Below are positions 5,948-13,341 of a stretch of DNA of 44,159 nucleotides, piece after piece (position 1 is the stretch's first letter; each line of letters begins with the position of its first letter). Source of the DNA: a virus; IMG/VR virus record IMGVR_UViG_3300027733_000083, positions 1-44,159 of that record, one strand, 5' to 3'. The position numbers were made by a program, and so were the translations under genes. The notes beneath the pieces were generated by a model. The model ran no database searches. It had not been told where the DNA came from and was given only the letters and a program-made list of their open reading frames with translations.

Positions 5948-7255
5948 ATGGAACAAGAAAATTTTAATCAAGAGATAGAAGAAGCTTTATTAGGCACCAT
6001 TCTTTCAAATAACATGTATTTGTTAAAATCACCAAACCTTGAAGCTAAACATTTTTACTTTGATGATTATCAAAAGATTTTTGAAGAAGCTATTAAAAGA
6101 ATTGGAGCTGGTGAGGTTGTTGACTTTAGAATTATTTCAACATTTGTTAAAAACAATGGAATTGATTTTAAAATTATAAAAAACCTGTCTAACGCAACTG
6201 CTGGATTAGCTGATATGGAATCTTATTCAAATGAAATAATTAGATTGTGGCAAATAAGAGAGTTAAAAAAGATATTAACTTCAATAATAAGCGATAAAAC
6301 TTCCGATTTTAATGCTATTAAAACAAAATTAGAGGGAGATATAGCCGACATATCAATAAATATGTCTAATCAGCCTAAAAAGATTGACAAAGTTATTGAT
6401 GATGTTTTATCAAATCATCAAAAAGAATTAATCTTTACAGGCTTTGATAAATTAGATATTCTAACTGGAGGCTTTGAGCTTGGTAATCTAGTTATTATCG
6501 GTGGCAGACCATCAAGCGGAAAGACTACATTTTGTTTAAACTTTGCTAAAAATGTTTCTTTGAGCCATGGAGTTTTATTTTTTTCAATGGAAGTATCGGA
6601 CAAAAGCCTAGCAAGAAAATTTTTAAACGAAACAACGGGGGCAAGTGCTTATAGATTAAAAATCGGAGCAACAACCGAAGCGGACAAGCTATCAATAGAA
6701 AATAATAGACACACTTGGAAAGATTATAATTTAATACTCGATCAAGAAAATGGCATAAATCTTTTAACGATCAGAAGCAAGATTAAACGGGCAATGCTTA
6801 AAAATGATATTAAAATGATTTGTATCGACTATTTGCAATTAATCGCAAGTTCTGGTAAGGAATTTTCAAGAGAACAACAAATATCAAGAATTGCTGAGGG
6901 TTTGAAGAAAATAGCAAAAGACTTCAATATTGTTGTTGTCGCCTTGTCCCAATTATCAAGAGCGGGTGATTCGAGAGAAAATAAAAGACCAATTCTAAGC
7001 GATTTAAGAGACTCAGGAGCTATTGAACAAAATGCGGATATTGTAATGTTTACGCATAGAGAAGAATATTTCTTAGAGCGAGAAAAAGTTCCTGAACACT
7101 CAAAGCATTATGGCGATTGGCTTAAATGCTACAATAATGTAAAGGGCAAAGCAGATATAATTGTTTCTAAGAATCGTGAGGGCGAATGCGGAGACATTTT
7201 ATTTAACTTTAACGGCAAACAAAGCAAATTTTGGGAGGCAAATGATTCATATTAA
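5948..7255 (+). CDS. dnaB: DnaB-like replicative DNA helicase
   Basis: This 435-residue protein has the DnaB layout: an N-terminal domain (about 5-110, EEALLGTILSNN), a linker, and a RecA-like ATPase from about 160. Walker A is GGRPSSGKTT (185-194) and Walker B is ICIDYLQL (291-298). The SQLSR (334-338) and SDLRDSGAIEQNAD (351-364) motifs follow. It unwinds the phage chromosome at the fork and would be loaded by the two upstream products. Length and motif order are typical of full-length phage DnaB. Confidence 0.95.
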   Translation: MEQENFNQEIEEALLGTILSNNMYLLKSPNLEAKHFYFDDYQKIFEEAIKRIGAGEVVDFRIISTFVKNNGIDFKIIKNLSNATAGLADMESYSNEIIRLWQIRELKKILTSIISDKTSDFNAIKTKLEGDIADISINMSNQPKKIDKVIDDVLSNHQKELIFTGFDKLDILTGGFELGNLVIIGGRPSSGKTTFCLNFAKNVSLSHGVLFFSMEVSDKSLARKFLNETTGASAYRLKIGATTEADKLSIENNRHTWKDYNLILDQENGINLLTIRSKIKRAMLKNDIKMICIDYLQLIASSGKEFSREQQISRIAEGLKKIAKDFNIVVVALSQLSRAGDSRENKRPILSDLRDSGAIEQNADIVMFTHREEYFLEREKVPEHSKHYGDWLKCYNNVKGKADIIVSKNREGECGDILFNFNGKQSKFWEANDSY

Positions 7256-7463
7256 CCACATACTTGCACAAAATATCGCAAATGCAAGTAAAGCAAAATT
7301 TTATCATCAGAATAGAGATATTTTTCTTAAATATTTCGACAGCATTAAGCAATACGAAGCCTTAATATCAGCGGGTAATTTTAAGAAAATCGACGAGATT
7401 ATAAAACAAAATTCATCTTTTAACTTAGATGAGTTTATTATTAACTTTAATAAAAAAATATGA
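7242..7463 (+). CDS. Hypothetical protein, 73 residues
   Basis: ATG 7242 with GGGAGG just upstream, inside the helicase gene, is preferred over the earlier in-frame ATG. The protein is helical and soluble (DIFLKYFDSIKQYEALISAG). It overlaps the helicase stop by 14 nt and the next gene by 4 nt, so it belongs to the replication operon. No family is recognised. Confidence 0.65.
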   Translation: MIHINHILAQNIANASKAKFYHQNRDIFLKYFDSIKQYEALISAGNFKKIDEIIKQNSSFNLDEFIINFNKKI

Positions 7464-7672
7464 AAAAAGAAATGTCAAAATGGTTTATATCTTATAATTT
7501 TAAGAATTGGGAAGGTATGGGATTTGGTCAAGTATATTACACAATAAATGGCAAAGAAATTGGAACTAAACACTTAAACACCTTAAGAAAAGATTTAGAA
7601 CAAACACACGGATTAAGTGCTTCAATAGTAATATTAAATTTTGTCAAATTAAAATATGAAGGAGAGGCTTGA
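7460..7672 (+). CDS. Hypothetical protein, 70 residues
   Basis: ATG overlaps the previous stop (ATGA), indicating coupled translation. The product looks like a small alpha/beta domain with aromatic residues (WFISYNFKNWEGMGFGQVYY). I recognise no named family. The last codons supply the ribosome binding site for the receiver gene that follows. Confidence 0.65.
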   Translation: MKKEMSKWFISYNFKNWEGMGFGQVYYTINGKEIGTKHLNTLRKDLEQTHGLSASIVILNFVKLKYEGEA

Positions 7673-7998
7673 AAATTCTATTAATCGAAGACTCGGAAAT
7701 ATTAACATTGTTATTAAAACATCAAGCTAAAATATTAAAAGTTAATTTAACTTGTGTTGATAATTTTGTTGATGCAATTATTGAGCTTAAAAATAATATT
7801 TTTAGTTTTATCATACTCGATAATTTTCTTGAAAAAGAAGATATAAAGGGGGTTGATAAAGCCGAGACATTAAAAGGCTATTCGCAAGCGAAGATTATTC
7901 TCTCAAGTGCGGATAGCTGTATTATTAAGAATGAGTGGATTGACGAAGTAATTCCGAAATCACAATTAGAATTAGTAAATGTTATTAACTTAAAGTAA
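7669..7998 (+). CDS. Stand-alone response-regulator receiver domain, TTG start
   Basis: The 109-residue product matches the CheY-type receiver fold: KILLIEDSE at the N-terminus with an acidic pair E7/D8, phosphoacceptor position D51 in FIILDNFL, Ser79/Ser80 in KIILSS, and Lys97 in EVIPKS. No output domain follows. The start is TTG, overlapping the upstream TGA, with GGAGAGG just before it. A phosphotransfer partner would have to come from the host. It may divert a host kinase, but that is inference. Confidence 0.75.
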   Translation: MKILLIEDSEILTLLLKHQAKILKVNLTCVDNFVDAIIELKNNIFSFIILDNFLEKEDIKGVDKAETLKGYSQAKIILSSADSCIIKNEWIDEVIPKSQLELVNVINLK

Positions 7999-8004
7999 AT
8001 ATTT

Positions 8005-8097
8005 ATGGAAGACGATATTATTTTAGCAATTTTAATAATTATGAGTGGATTGTCTTTGTTTTTGTGGATTGTCTCTGCTTTTATGGTCTTTATTTAA
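8005..8097 (+). CDS. Tiny membrane peptide, 30 residues
   Basis: ATG 8005 carries the TATTAACTTA leader 22 nt upstream. The product has an acidic start (MEDD) and is then one continuous hydrophobic helix. Leader use supports translation although the gene is very short. No family is recognised. Confidence 0.45.
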   Translation: MEDDIILAILIIMSGLSLFLWIVSAFMVFI

Positions 8098-8138
8098 ACT
8101 TATTGTAATTTATTTTTATTATTAAAAAAGGAGAGATC

Positions 8139-8207
8139 ATGTTAACGGTTATTATAGTTTTGCCCTGTTTATTTGTAACAGTGGGGGTTTTTGTAAATTG
8201 TTTATGA
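8139..8207 (+). CDS. Tiny membrane peptide, 22 residues
   Basis: ATG 8139 follows AAGGAGAG, one of the best Shine-Dalgarno sequences here. The product is a single hydrophobic helix ending in NCL, and its stop overlaps the start of the next gene (ATGA). It may be a leader peptide whose translation couples to that gene. Confidence 0.4.
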   Translation: MLTVIIVLPCLFVTVGVFVNCL

Positions 8208-8485
8208 GAAAAATATTTAATTTTATAGTGTTATGGTATTTAATTAAGACTAATAATATTAATGAAGACTATAAACTTTCTAATTCAAAACTTTGTTATA
8301 TTCGCATCAGTTATTATTTTGACGAAAAAGTTTTTAATAGTAAAATCTTTTTTTGTCGAACAATAATGAAAGGTTCTATACATTATGAAGTGATAGAGGG
8401 CGTATGCAAATTCAATCTTTCAAATTGGCAGGCAAAGTTTTTATATAAAATGGCTAAAAATAAATATTTAAAATCATGGAAATAA
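8204..8485 (+). CDS. Hypothetical protein, 93 residues
   Basis: ATG 8204 overlaps the stop of the upstream peptide. The product starts with a hydrophobic stretch (IFNFIVLWYLI), followed by a basic, aromatic-rich region with three Cys. No family is recognised. Confidence 0.55.
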   Translation: MRKIFNFIVLWYLIKTNNINEDYKLSNSKLCYIRISYYFDEKVFNSKIFFCRTIMKGSIHYEVIEGVCKFNLSNWQAKFLYKMAKNKYLKSWK

Positions 8486-8694
8486 AACTTACCGCAGAAA
8501 ATATTGAACAAATAATAAAGATTAAAAAACTTATTAAACTTGAGGAGGACTTAATAGATTTTAATGCAGAACATGATGATATAACAACCGAAAAAATAAG
8601 GTCTTGTGGGGTTATTTTGGAAAGAGAAGTTAAAAATTTTTTCAATAACTTCGAACTTGAAATAAAAAATATAATTATTTTTAAAAAAACATGA
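8476..8694 (+). CDS. Hypothetical acidic helical protein, 72 residues
   Basis: The gene overlaps both neighbours (10 nt and 4 nt), as expected within an operon. The product is acidic and helical (KLEEDLIDFNAEHDD). No family is recognised. It directly precedes the methyltransferase gene. Confidence 0.6.
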   Translation: MEIKLTAENIEQIIKIKKLIKLEEDLIDFNAEHDDITTEKIRSCGVILEREVKNFFNNFELEIKNIIIFKKT

Positions 8695-9371
8695 ACAAAC
8701 AAGAGTTTTTAAACGGGCAAATAGTTTTGTTTAATTGCGATTGCATCGATGTTATGCGAAATTTAAAAGACAAAGAAATTGATTTGGTTTTGACTGATCC
8801 GCCTTATGGGATTAATTTTGGAGTTTTTAACAGAACTAATAAATTAAATAACGGACAAAGAATTAAAGCAAATAAATATCACAATGCAAATTGGGATAAT
8901 AATATCCCAGATAATTGTGTTTTTGATGAGCTTTTAAGAATTTCTAAAAATTCAATAATTTGGGGTGGAAATTATTTTCCAAAATTATGGCAAGTTGCAG
9001 GAAGGTGCTTTATTTTTTGGAAAAAAAACAATCCAGTCCCCAATTTTGCAGACGGAGAATTGGCTTGGACTAGTTTTGATAAAGTAGCAAAGTGCTTTGA
9101 TTTTAATTACTATGGAAACCAAGAAGGAAAAACTCTTGCCGAAAGCAAAATCCACCCAACTCAAAAACCAGTGGCTTTAATGAGCTGGTGCTTAAATAAT
9201 TATAGCCAAGAAAATGATCTAATTTTTGATGGTTTTTTAGGCTCGGGAACAACTGCAATTGCTTGCATTAGAACAAAACGGCGATTAATTGGTTGCGAAC
9301 TTGACAATGAATATTTTGATAAAATGTGTAAAAGAATTGAAGAGGAATTAAGGCAAGGAAATTTATTTTAA
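8691..9371 (+). CDS. DNA methyltransferase (N6-adenine or N4-cytosine)
   Basis: The catalytic motif DPPY is at residues 36-39 and the SAM-binding motif FDGFLGSGTT at 179-188, with HPTQKP at 155-160. Motif IV precedes motif I, which is the beta-class order. DPPY favours adenine-N6 methylation. The specificity region (about 45-150) is short and its target cannot be read. No restriction endonuclease gene is nearby, so this is an orphan enzyme that may protect phage DNA. Confidence 0.9.
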   Translation: MNKQEFLNGQIVLFNCDCIDVMRNLKDKEIDLVLTDPPYGINFGVFNRTNKLNNGQRIKANKYHNANWDNNIPDNCVFDELLRISKNSIIWGGNYFPKLWQVAGRCFIFWKKNNPVPNFADGELAWTSFDKVAKCFDFNYYGNQEGKTLAESKIHPTQKPVALMSWCLNNYSQENDLIFDGFLGSGTTAIACIRTKRRLIGCELDNEYFDKMCKRIEEELRQGNLF

Positions 9372-9390
9372 TTATTTTTAAAAATAATGC

Positions 9391-9418
9391 TTGACACATT
9401 AAAACACTTGTATAGTAT
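9391..9418 (+). promoter_or_regulatory. Promoter for the tRNA and structured-RNA locus
   Basis: TTGACA (9391-9396) and TAGTAT (9413-9418) are spaced by 16 bp. The upstream block TTTTTAAAAATAATGC is nearly the same as before the promoter at 14226. It lies 55 nt before the first tRNA. Confidence 0.75.
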
Positions 9419-9472
9419 GAGTTGCGAAGGTTGATAAAAAGACTTTTAAAAATATAAATCGTAAATATAAAT

Positions 9473-9549
9473 ATCAGATTAGCTCAGTAGGTTAGAGCAA
9501 AACACTCATAATGTTTGGGTCGGTGGTTCAAATCCATCATCTGATACCA
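9473..9549 (+). tRNA. tRNA with CAU anticodon (Met or Ile2)
   Basis: The cloverleaf is complete: acceptor ATCAGAT/ATCTGAT, D stem GCTC/GAGC, anticodon stem AAACA/TGTTT with loop CTCATAA, T stem GGTGG/CCATC with loop TTCAAAT, discriminator A and encoded CCA. The anticodon stem lacks the three G-C pairs of initiator tRNA. It is therefore an elongator Met tRNA or a lysidine-modified Ile tRNA reading AUA; AUA is a plausible need in so AT-rich a genome. Confidence 0.93.
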
Positions 9550-9550
9550 T

Positions 9551-9627
9551 TGGTAGGTAGCTCAGCTGGATAGAGCAACAGCCTTCTAAGCTGTAGGTCG
9601 TGGGTTCAAATCCCTCTCTACCAACCA
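9551..9627 (+). tRNA. tRNA-Arg (UCU anticodon)
   Basis: Acceptor TGGTAGG pairs with TCTACCA, the anticodon stem is ACAGC/GCTGT with loop CTTCTAA, and the T loop is TTCAAAT, followed by A and encoded CCA. It reads AGA, which is frequent in these genes. It is separated from the first tRNA by a single base, so both probably come from one precursor. Confidence 0.95.
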
Positions 9628-9644
9628 AAATCGTAAATATTTAA

Positions 9645-10140
9645 ATGGCTAGTGTTGTGGCGGAATATAGACGCGGTTAAACAATGCGCAAAATAGTGGT
9701 CGAACACAACGCTAGAAATAGCTTGAAAGGTAGAGGACGCTTCTCGGAAAGTTTGCTTGCAAAGGTGTAAGTCCTTTGCCAACGCTAGCTTTATAAATAC
9801 TTATTCGGTGGGTCGCACCCGCAAGTGGTTTTTGAACGAAGTAAAATTCGCACCAGTCAAAAACTGCTATACAGCTGGGAAAGACCGCACAACTCGGCAC
9901 GGGTAAAGAAGAGTGCAGAAATATTAGACAACGCAAGTTGAGCTAGTTAAATTGCTCGAAAGAGCTTCATTAATCAAGCGGTTAAGTTTAGTTAATTATA
10001 TTTAATACTAAACCTCTGGGACGAGCAAGCTAATTACCATCATCGCTTTGGTAAGTTCCAAGATTAGCAAGTGGGGAATGTCTAAGAAAGTTCCACTTTA
10101 AGGCACAGTTAGACCAGTTAGCCTTCTGTAAAAAGGCAAA
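9645..10140 (+). ncRNA. Large structured non-coding RNA candidate, about 500 nt
   Basis: The interval has no plausible gene and is richer in G+C than its flanks. Helices by eye: 11 bp 9649-9659/9705-9715; 7 bp 9759-9765/9773-9779; about 12 bp 9824-9835/9857-9868; 7 bp 9986-9992/10007-10013; 7 bp 10029-10035/10062-10068; 6 bp 10069-10074/10093-10098; 5 bp 10121-10125/10133-10137. Three hairpins carry GNRA loops (GAAA 9715-9718, GCAA 9933-9936, GAAA 9958-9961). Size, phage setting and position behind tRNAs recall ROOL and GOLLD RNAs, but I cannot confirm either. It shares the promoter at 9391. Confidence 0.7.
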
Positions 10141-10162
10141 TATTAACTTAAAATTAAAATAT

Positions 10163-10519
10163 ATGAGCAATCAACTAAATGAATTAACAATTGGACAATT
10201 TAAAGAATTATCGAATCTATTAAATAATAAAACCGAGCTTAATAAACCACACCCTTTTGAAATCGGTAAAAATTATTTCATCAGAACTGTGACTATGTCG
10301 CATGTAGGTAAACTTGAGGCTGTTTATGATGATACTTTTGTGCTATCATCTGCAAGTTGGGTTGCGGACAGTGGTAGATTAAATGATGCAATGAAATTAG
10401 GATTAGAAGCAATTAGTTCTTCAGAATTAGAGCCTTTCGTTAATAATCTTATTATCGGTCGCGGAGCTTTAATTGACATGACTATATATAATTTTCCCCT
10501 CCCAACCAAACAAAAATAA
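10163..10519 (+). CDS. Conserved phage protein of unknown function, 118 residues
   Basis: The core HPFEIGKNYFIRTVTMSHVG, then VLSSASWVADSGR and LIIGRGALIDMTIYN, matches a small beta-rich protein type that I recall from other phages, without known function. The first 30 residues are a helical extension. The start has the TATTAACTTA leader 22 nt upstream. The Ser-X repeat gene begins 4 nt downstream, so the two are probably translated together and may act as a pair. Confidence 0.75.
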   Translation: MSNQLNELTIGQFKELSNLLNNKTELNKPHPFEIGKNYFIRTVTMSHVGKLEAVYDDTFVLSSASWVADSGRLNDAMKLGLEAISSSELEPFVNNLIIGRGALIDMTIYNFPLPTKQK

Positions 10520-10523
10520 TTTT

Positions 10524-10685
<162 letters not shown>

Positions 10686-10736
10686 TAATTAAATTTACAC
10701 CACATAACCTAAATATTAACTTAAAACAAAAAAAAT

Positions 10737-11315
10737 ATGAACATTAAAATTTTTAAGACAAGAGAGCAATTTAAGCAATATGCTAATGAACTTATTGATG
10801 ATAATTTTTGGGATATTAAAAATTGCTCACCCTTTAAGTCTAATCCTAATATTCCTTATGTCGCCTACGCACGCTACATTAAAAAAACAATCCATGGCGA
10901 AGATGCGAGCGAATTGAGAGGATTTAAACCAAGTCAAAATCAAAAGATTACTGATAGATTACAAGAGGAATTGATTAAGCTTTTAACAAAAGATGCTGAA
11001 GAAATTGTTTTAGAAAATGATTTGTTTCAGGTTGTTGTTGAAAAGTCAGATGGAAATTTGCAAACAGCAATAATTAGATTAATTGATTATAGTGCGAATG
11101 CTTTAATCACGCACGAAAAGAAACACATCGACCCAAGCGAAAATATTTTTCTTTACATAAACGATCACGAAGTTTATTTGTCAAAAAGACAAACGATAAA
11201 AATCAACCAAGCAATTCAAGATAAACTCGATGAATATTGGGCAGAAAATCAAACAGAAGACGAGAAAGAAGCGACTAGAGCTGAAAAGCTTTGGGAAATG
11301 AATGAGGGGAGATAG
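10737..11315 (+). CDS. Hypothetical protein, 192 residues
   Basis: This soluble alpha/beta protein has no recognised domain. The C-terminal 60 residues are helical and acidic (WAENQTEDEKEATRAEKLWE). The start has the TATTAACTTA leader 23 nt upstream and no Shine-Dalgarno sequence, so it begins a new translation unit after the repeat gene. Confidence 0.7.
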   Translation: MNIKIFKTREQFKQYANELIDDNFWDIKNCSPFKSNPNIPYVAYARYIKKTIHGEDASELRGFKPSQNQKITDRLQEELIKLLTKDAEEIVLENDLFQVVVEKSDGNLQTAIIRLIDYSANALITHEKKHIDPSENIFLYINDHEVYLSKRQTIKINQAIQDKLDEYWAENQTEDEKEATRAEKLWEMNEGR

Positions 11316-11316
11316 T

Positions 11317-12012
11317 ATGACAAAAACATTACAAGAAATCCAAGAATTTAACCGCAAAAAAATCATTTGTGCGGTTAATGGAACTGAGAATTATGAGGAG
11401 GGGAAAATGAGTAAAGGAAAAATATTCACAGCAGAAGAGGTGCAAACAATAATTGCGGGGAATAAAAGAATGTTTAGGGAAGTGATTAAGCCACAACCAA
11501 ACAGTAAAATAAACCCTGTTCATTTGAAAGAATGTAATTCTTGGCAATGGGCAACAAAAGAAAGTCGCAGAGAATGCCCCTACCAAAAAGGACAAAAGAT
11601 TTTTGTGAAAGAAAGTTTCAATATATTTGCTGGACAAGTTGCTGACAAACAAAGTTTAGCTAATGCTGAAAAATATATTTGGAAGCCAGCTAAACACATG
11701 AAGCAAGAACACTCACGCTTAACTTTGCAAATAAAAGAGATTAAGGTTGAACGCTTGAAAGATATTAGTAAAGAAGATGCGATTGCAGAGGGAATGTTTT
11801 TTACTGATCATGGAAAGAATTGTTATGGTCAGCAAGAAGCTGGGTGGAGCTGGAAAGAAAATAAGTCGCTTTCTGAATGTTTAGGTTCTGCTTATTGGGC
11901 TTTTGCAAATAAATGGAACTCAACTCACAAAAAAGAAGAACATAAATGGGAGAGCAATCCCTTCGTCTGGTCAATTCAATTTGAGGTAGTGAGTCAATTC
12001 AATTTGAGGTAG
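11317..12012 (+). CDS. ASCH-like phage protein with an extra N-terminal segment
   Basis: From residue 31 the sequence follows the ASCH-like phage pattern: IFTAEEVQTIIAGNKRMFRE with VIKPQP, CPYQKGQKIFVKESF, IWKPAKHM, LTLQIKEIKVERLKDISKED with AIAEG, and NPFVWSIQFEV. ASCH domains are thought to bind RNA. The first 30 residues (MTKTLQEIQEFNRKKIICAV) look like the head of a different phage protein. An internal ATG at 11407 has a strong GAGGAGGGG site, so a 201-residue form may be the main product. The C-terminus is altered by a 23-bp duplication. Confidence 0.7.
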   Translation: MTKTLQEIQEFNRKKIICAVNGTENYEEGKMSKGKIFTAEEVQTIIAGNKRMFREVIKPQPNSKINPVHLKECNSWQWATKESRRECPYQKGQKIFVKESFNIFAGQVADKQSLANAEKYIWKPAKHMKQEHSRLTLQIKEIKVERLKDISKEDAIAEGMFFTDHGKNCYGQQEAGWSWKENKSLSECLGSAYWAFANKWNSTHKKEEHKWESNPFVWSIQFEVVSQFNLR

Positions 12013-12016
12013 TGAA
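11971..12016 (+). repeat. 23-bp tandem duplication at a gene junction
   Basis: Positions 11971-11993 are repeated at 11994-12016 with at most the last base different. Each copy contains GAGGTAG, the ribosome binding site of the next gene. The extra copy replaces a likely EVVK-stop ending by EVVSQFNLR-stop and removes the ATGA overlap with the next gene. Confidence 0.9.
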
Positions 12017-12364
12017 ATGAGTAAAAGATATTATTATACAAATGCTATAGTTGCTCTTTACATGATGAAAGAGTTCGGAGTTGAGTTTGATATAAGAGGA
12101 ATAGATAATTTTGTAGCTTATATGAAAAATCCAGTTGATGGAGCTAGGATTAATGTAGCCACAAAATCACAAAAAATATTTAAACCTAGAAATTATGATT
12201 TAGCTGGATTCACTAGGGGTGATGGTATTTCAACCGTAGCTCAATATGATGAAAGAAAAAAAGCTTTCATAAACGGAAATTTTAGGATTTTAAAAAAATA
12301 TAATCCAAAAATCATCATGCGAGACAACAAACAATTTTTTATGCCAGAGGTAGAAAATGAGTAA
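12017..12364 (+). CDS. Hypothetical protein, 115 residues
   Basis: The protein begins MSKRYYYTNAIVALYMMKEF and may be a small alpha/beta domain; no named family is recognised. GAGGTAG precedes ATG. It ends KQFFMPEVENE and overlaps the next gene by 8 nt through a junction repeated at 12552-12583. Confidence 0.65.
   Translation: MSKRYYYTNAIVALYMMKEFGVEFDIRGIDNFVAYMKNPVDGARINVATKSQKIFKPRNYDLAGFTRGDGISTVAQYDERKKAFINGNFRILKKYNPKIIMRDNKQFFMPEVENE
12329..12360 (+). repeat. Repeated gene-junction module, copy 1
   Basis: These 32 bases recur at 12552-12583 with one mismatch (A/T). They encode KQFFMPEVEN at a C-terminus and also hold GAGGTAG and the ATG of the next gene. Confidence 0.9.
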
Positions 12365-12587
12365 AAAAAACGATGTAATGATTGAGTTAGCTTACTGCGA
12401 TGGATTTAGAGCGGGACACAAAAATGCTTACCTTTGTATGTCAAAATGCAACTATGAAAGAAAAATAGCTTTTTCATTTGAAAAATTAATTAAATATAGA
12501 AGAGATGAGGCTTTAAAAATTATAAAACCTGAAAAGAAATTACCAAAATATAAACAATTTTTTATGCCTGAGGTAGAAAATGACTAA
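12357..12587 (+). CDS. Hypothetical protein, 76 residues
   Basis: A soluble basic protein with three Cys (AYLCMSKCNYER). No family is recognised. It ends in KQFFMPEVEND, the same tail as the upstream protein, and its ATG overlaps that gene by 8 nt. Confidence 0.65.
   Translation: MSKKNDVMIELAYCDGFRAGHKNAYLCMSKCNYERKIAFSFEKLIKYRRDEALKIIKPEKKLPKYKQFFMPEVEND
12552..12583 (+). repeat. Repeated gene-junction module, copy 2
   Basis: Second copy of the 32-base junction at 12329-12360. It again serves as C-terminal codons, ribosome binding site and next start codon. Confidence 0.9.
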
Positions 12588-12906
12588 AACAACAAATTAT
12601 ATGAACGAAACTATGCAAAAAGAAATAAGAGATAAATTAATAAAAATAGGATATACTGGAAAAACAGATTTAGAGACTTTGCTTGATGCTTTGCCTAGCT
12701 CTATTCCATATAAAAATGAATATTATTATTTTTTTTTATGGGGTAACACATTAGGTTATTATTATGAGAATAGCGAATATCGAGACAATTACAATATGGG
12801 CGATGGTCTTTATGAATTTTCTAAATTATCTTTAGACGAATCACTAGCAGACACTGCTGGGCGATTGATTATTGAACTTCACGAAAAAAACTTAATTAAA
12901 TTTTAA
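12580..12906 (+). CDS. Hypothetical protein, 108 residues
   Basis: The protein has an aromatic centre (NEYYYFFLWGNTLGYYYE) and the C-terminal motif LADTAGRLIIELHEKNLI, which I associate loosely with small phage proteins. Its function is unknown. ATG overlaps the upstream gene by 8 nt with GAGGTAG as ribosome binding site. Confidence 0.65.
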   Translation: MTKTTNYMNETMQKEIRDKLIKIGYTGKTDLETLLDALPSSIPYKNEYYYFFLWGNTLGYYYENSEYRDNYNMGDGLYEFSKLSLDESLADTAGRLIIELHEKNLIKF

Positions 12907-12907
12907 T

Positions 12908-13150
12908 ATGAAAAAATATATAGCAGTAATTGACAAAGATTTTGGCGTAGTATTCCCCGACTTTGACGGTTGCGTAAGTGTTGGTAAAGACCTTAATGAC
13001 GCAATTAAAATGGCACAAGAAGCTTTAAAATTTCATGTTGAGGGCATGCGAGAAGACGGTGAGGAATTGCCTGAGCCTACAACATTGGAGCAGGTTAAAA
13101 AAGAATATCCTGATAATGTTTTTAAATATCAACCTATATACATAAAATAA
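12908..13150 (+). CDS. hicB: HicB-like protein without a HicA partner
   Basis: The 80-residue sequence has the HicB N-terminal fold: KKYIAVIDKDFGVVFPDFDG, CVSVGKDLNDAIKMAQEAL, then EDGEELPEPTT. HicB proteins neutralise the HicA RNase toxin, and many also carry a DNA-binding tail, which is missing here. Neither flanking gene looks like HicA (about 60 residues with a dsRBD-like fold). A solo phage HicB could disarm a host HicA, which is inference. Confidence 0.8.
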   Translation: MKKYIAVIDKDFGVVFPDFDGCVSVGKDLNDAIKMAQEALKFHVEGMREDGEELPEPTTLEQVKKEYPDNVFKYQPIYIK

Positions 13151-13151
13151 C

Positions 13152-13340
13152 ATGACAACAGTTGAACAAGAAATGATTATTATGATAATAGCTTATGTTT
13201 GTGCTTTTATTTTAGTTATTTATGGAGAAATTTCTGAGGCAAAAATAAAAAAAGAACAAAAACAAATTTACAAAAAATTAGACGAAGAACTAACTAAATT
13301 TATAATTCTTGAAAAATATCCAAACAAAAAAAATAAATAA
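13152..13340 (+). CDS. Single-pass membrane protein, 62 residues
   Basis: Residues 8-26 form a hydrophobic helix (MIIMIIAYVCAFILVIYG), followed by a Lys-rich helical tail. ATG lies one base after the HicB stop. No family is recognised. Confidence 0.55.
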   Translation: MTTVEQEMIIMIIAYVCAFILVIYGEISEAKIKKEQKQIYKKLDEELTKFIILEKYPNKKNK

Positions 13341-13341
13341 T

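Noticed and set aside
9712-9936. A 74-residue minus-strand frame across the structured RNA region
   Set aside because: It lies inside the folded non-coding stretch, opposes the tRNA transcript and has no family features or ribosome binding site.
9645-10140. Group I intron, tmRNA or RNase P RNA
   Set aside because: I could not find the conserved core elements of any of these: no intron P7 core, no tag-peptide frame flanked by tRNA halves, and no RNase P conserved blocks.
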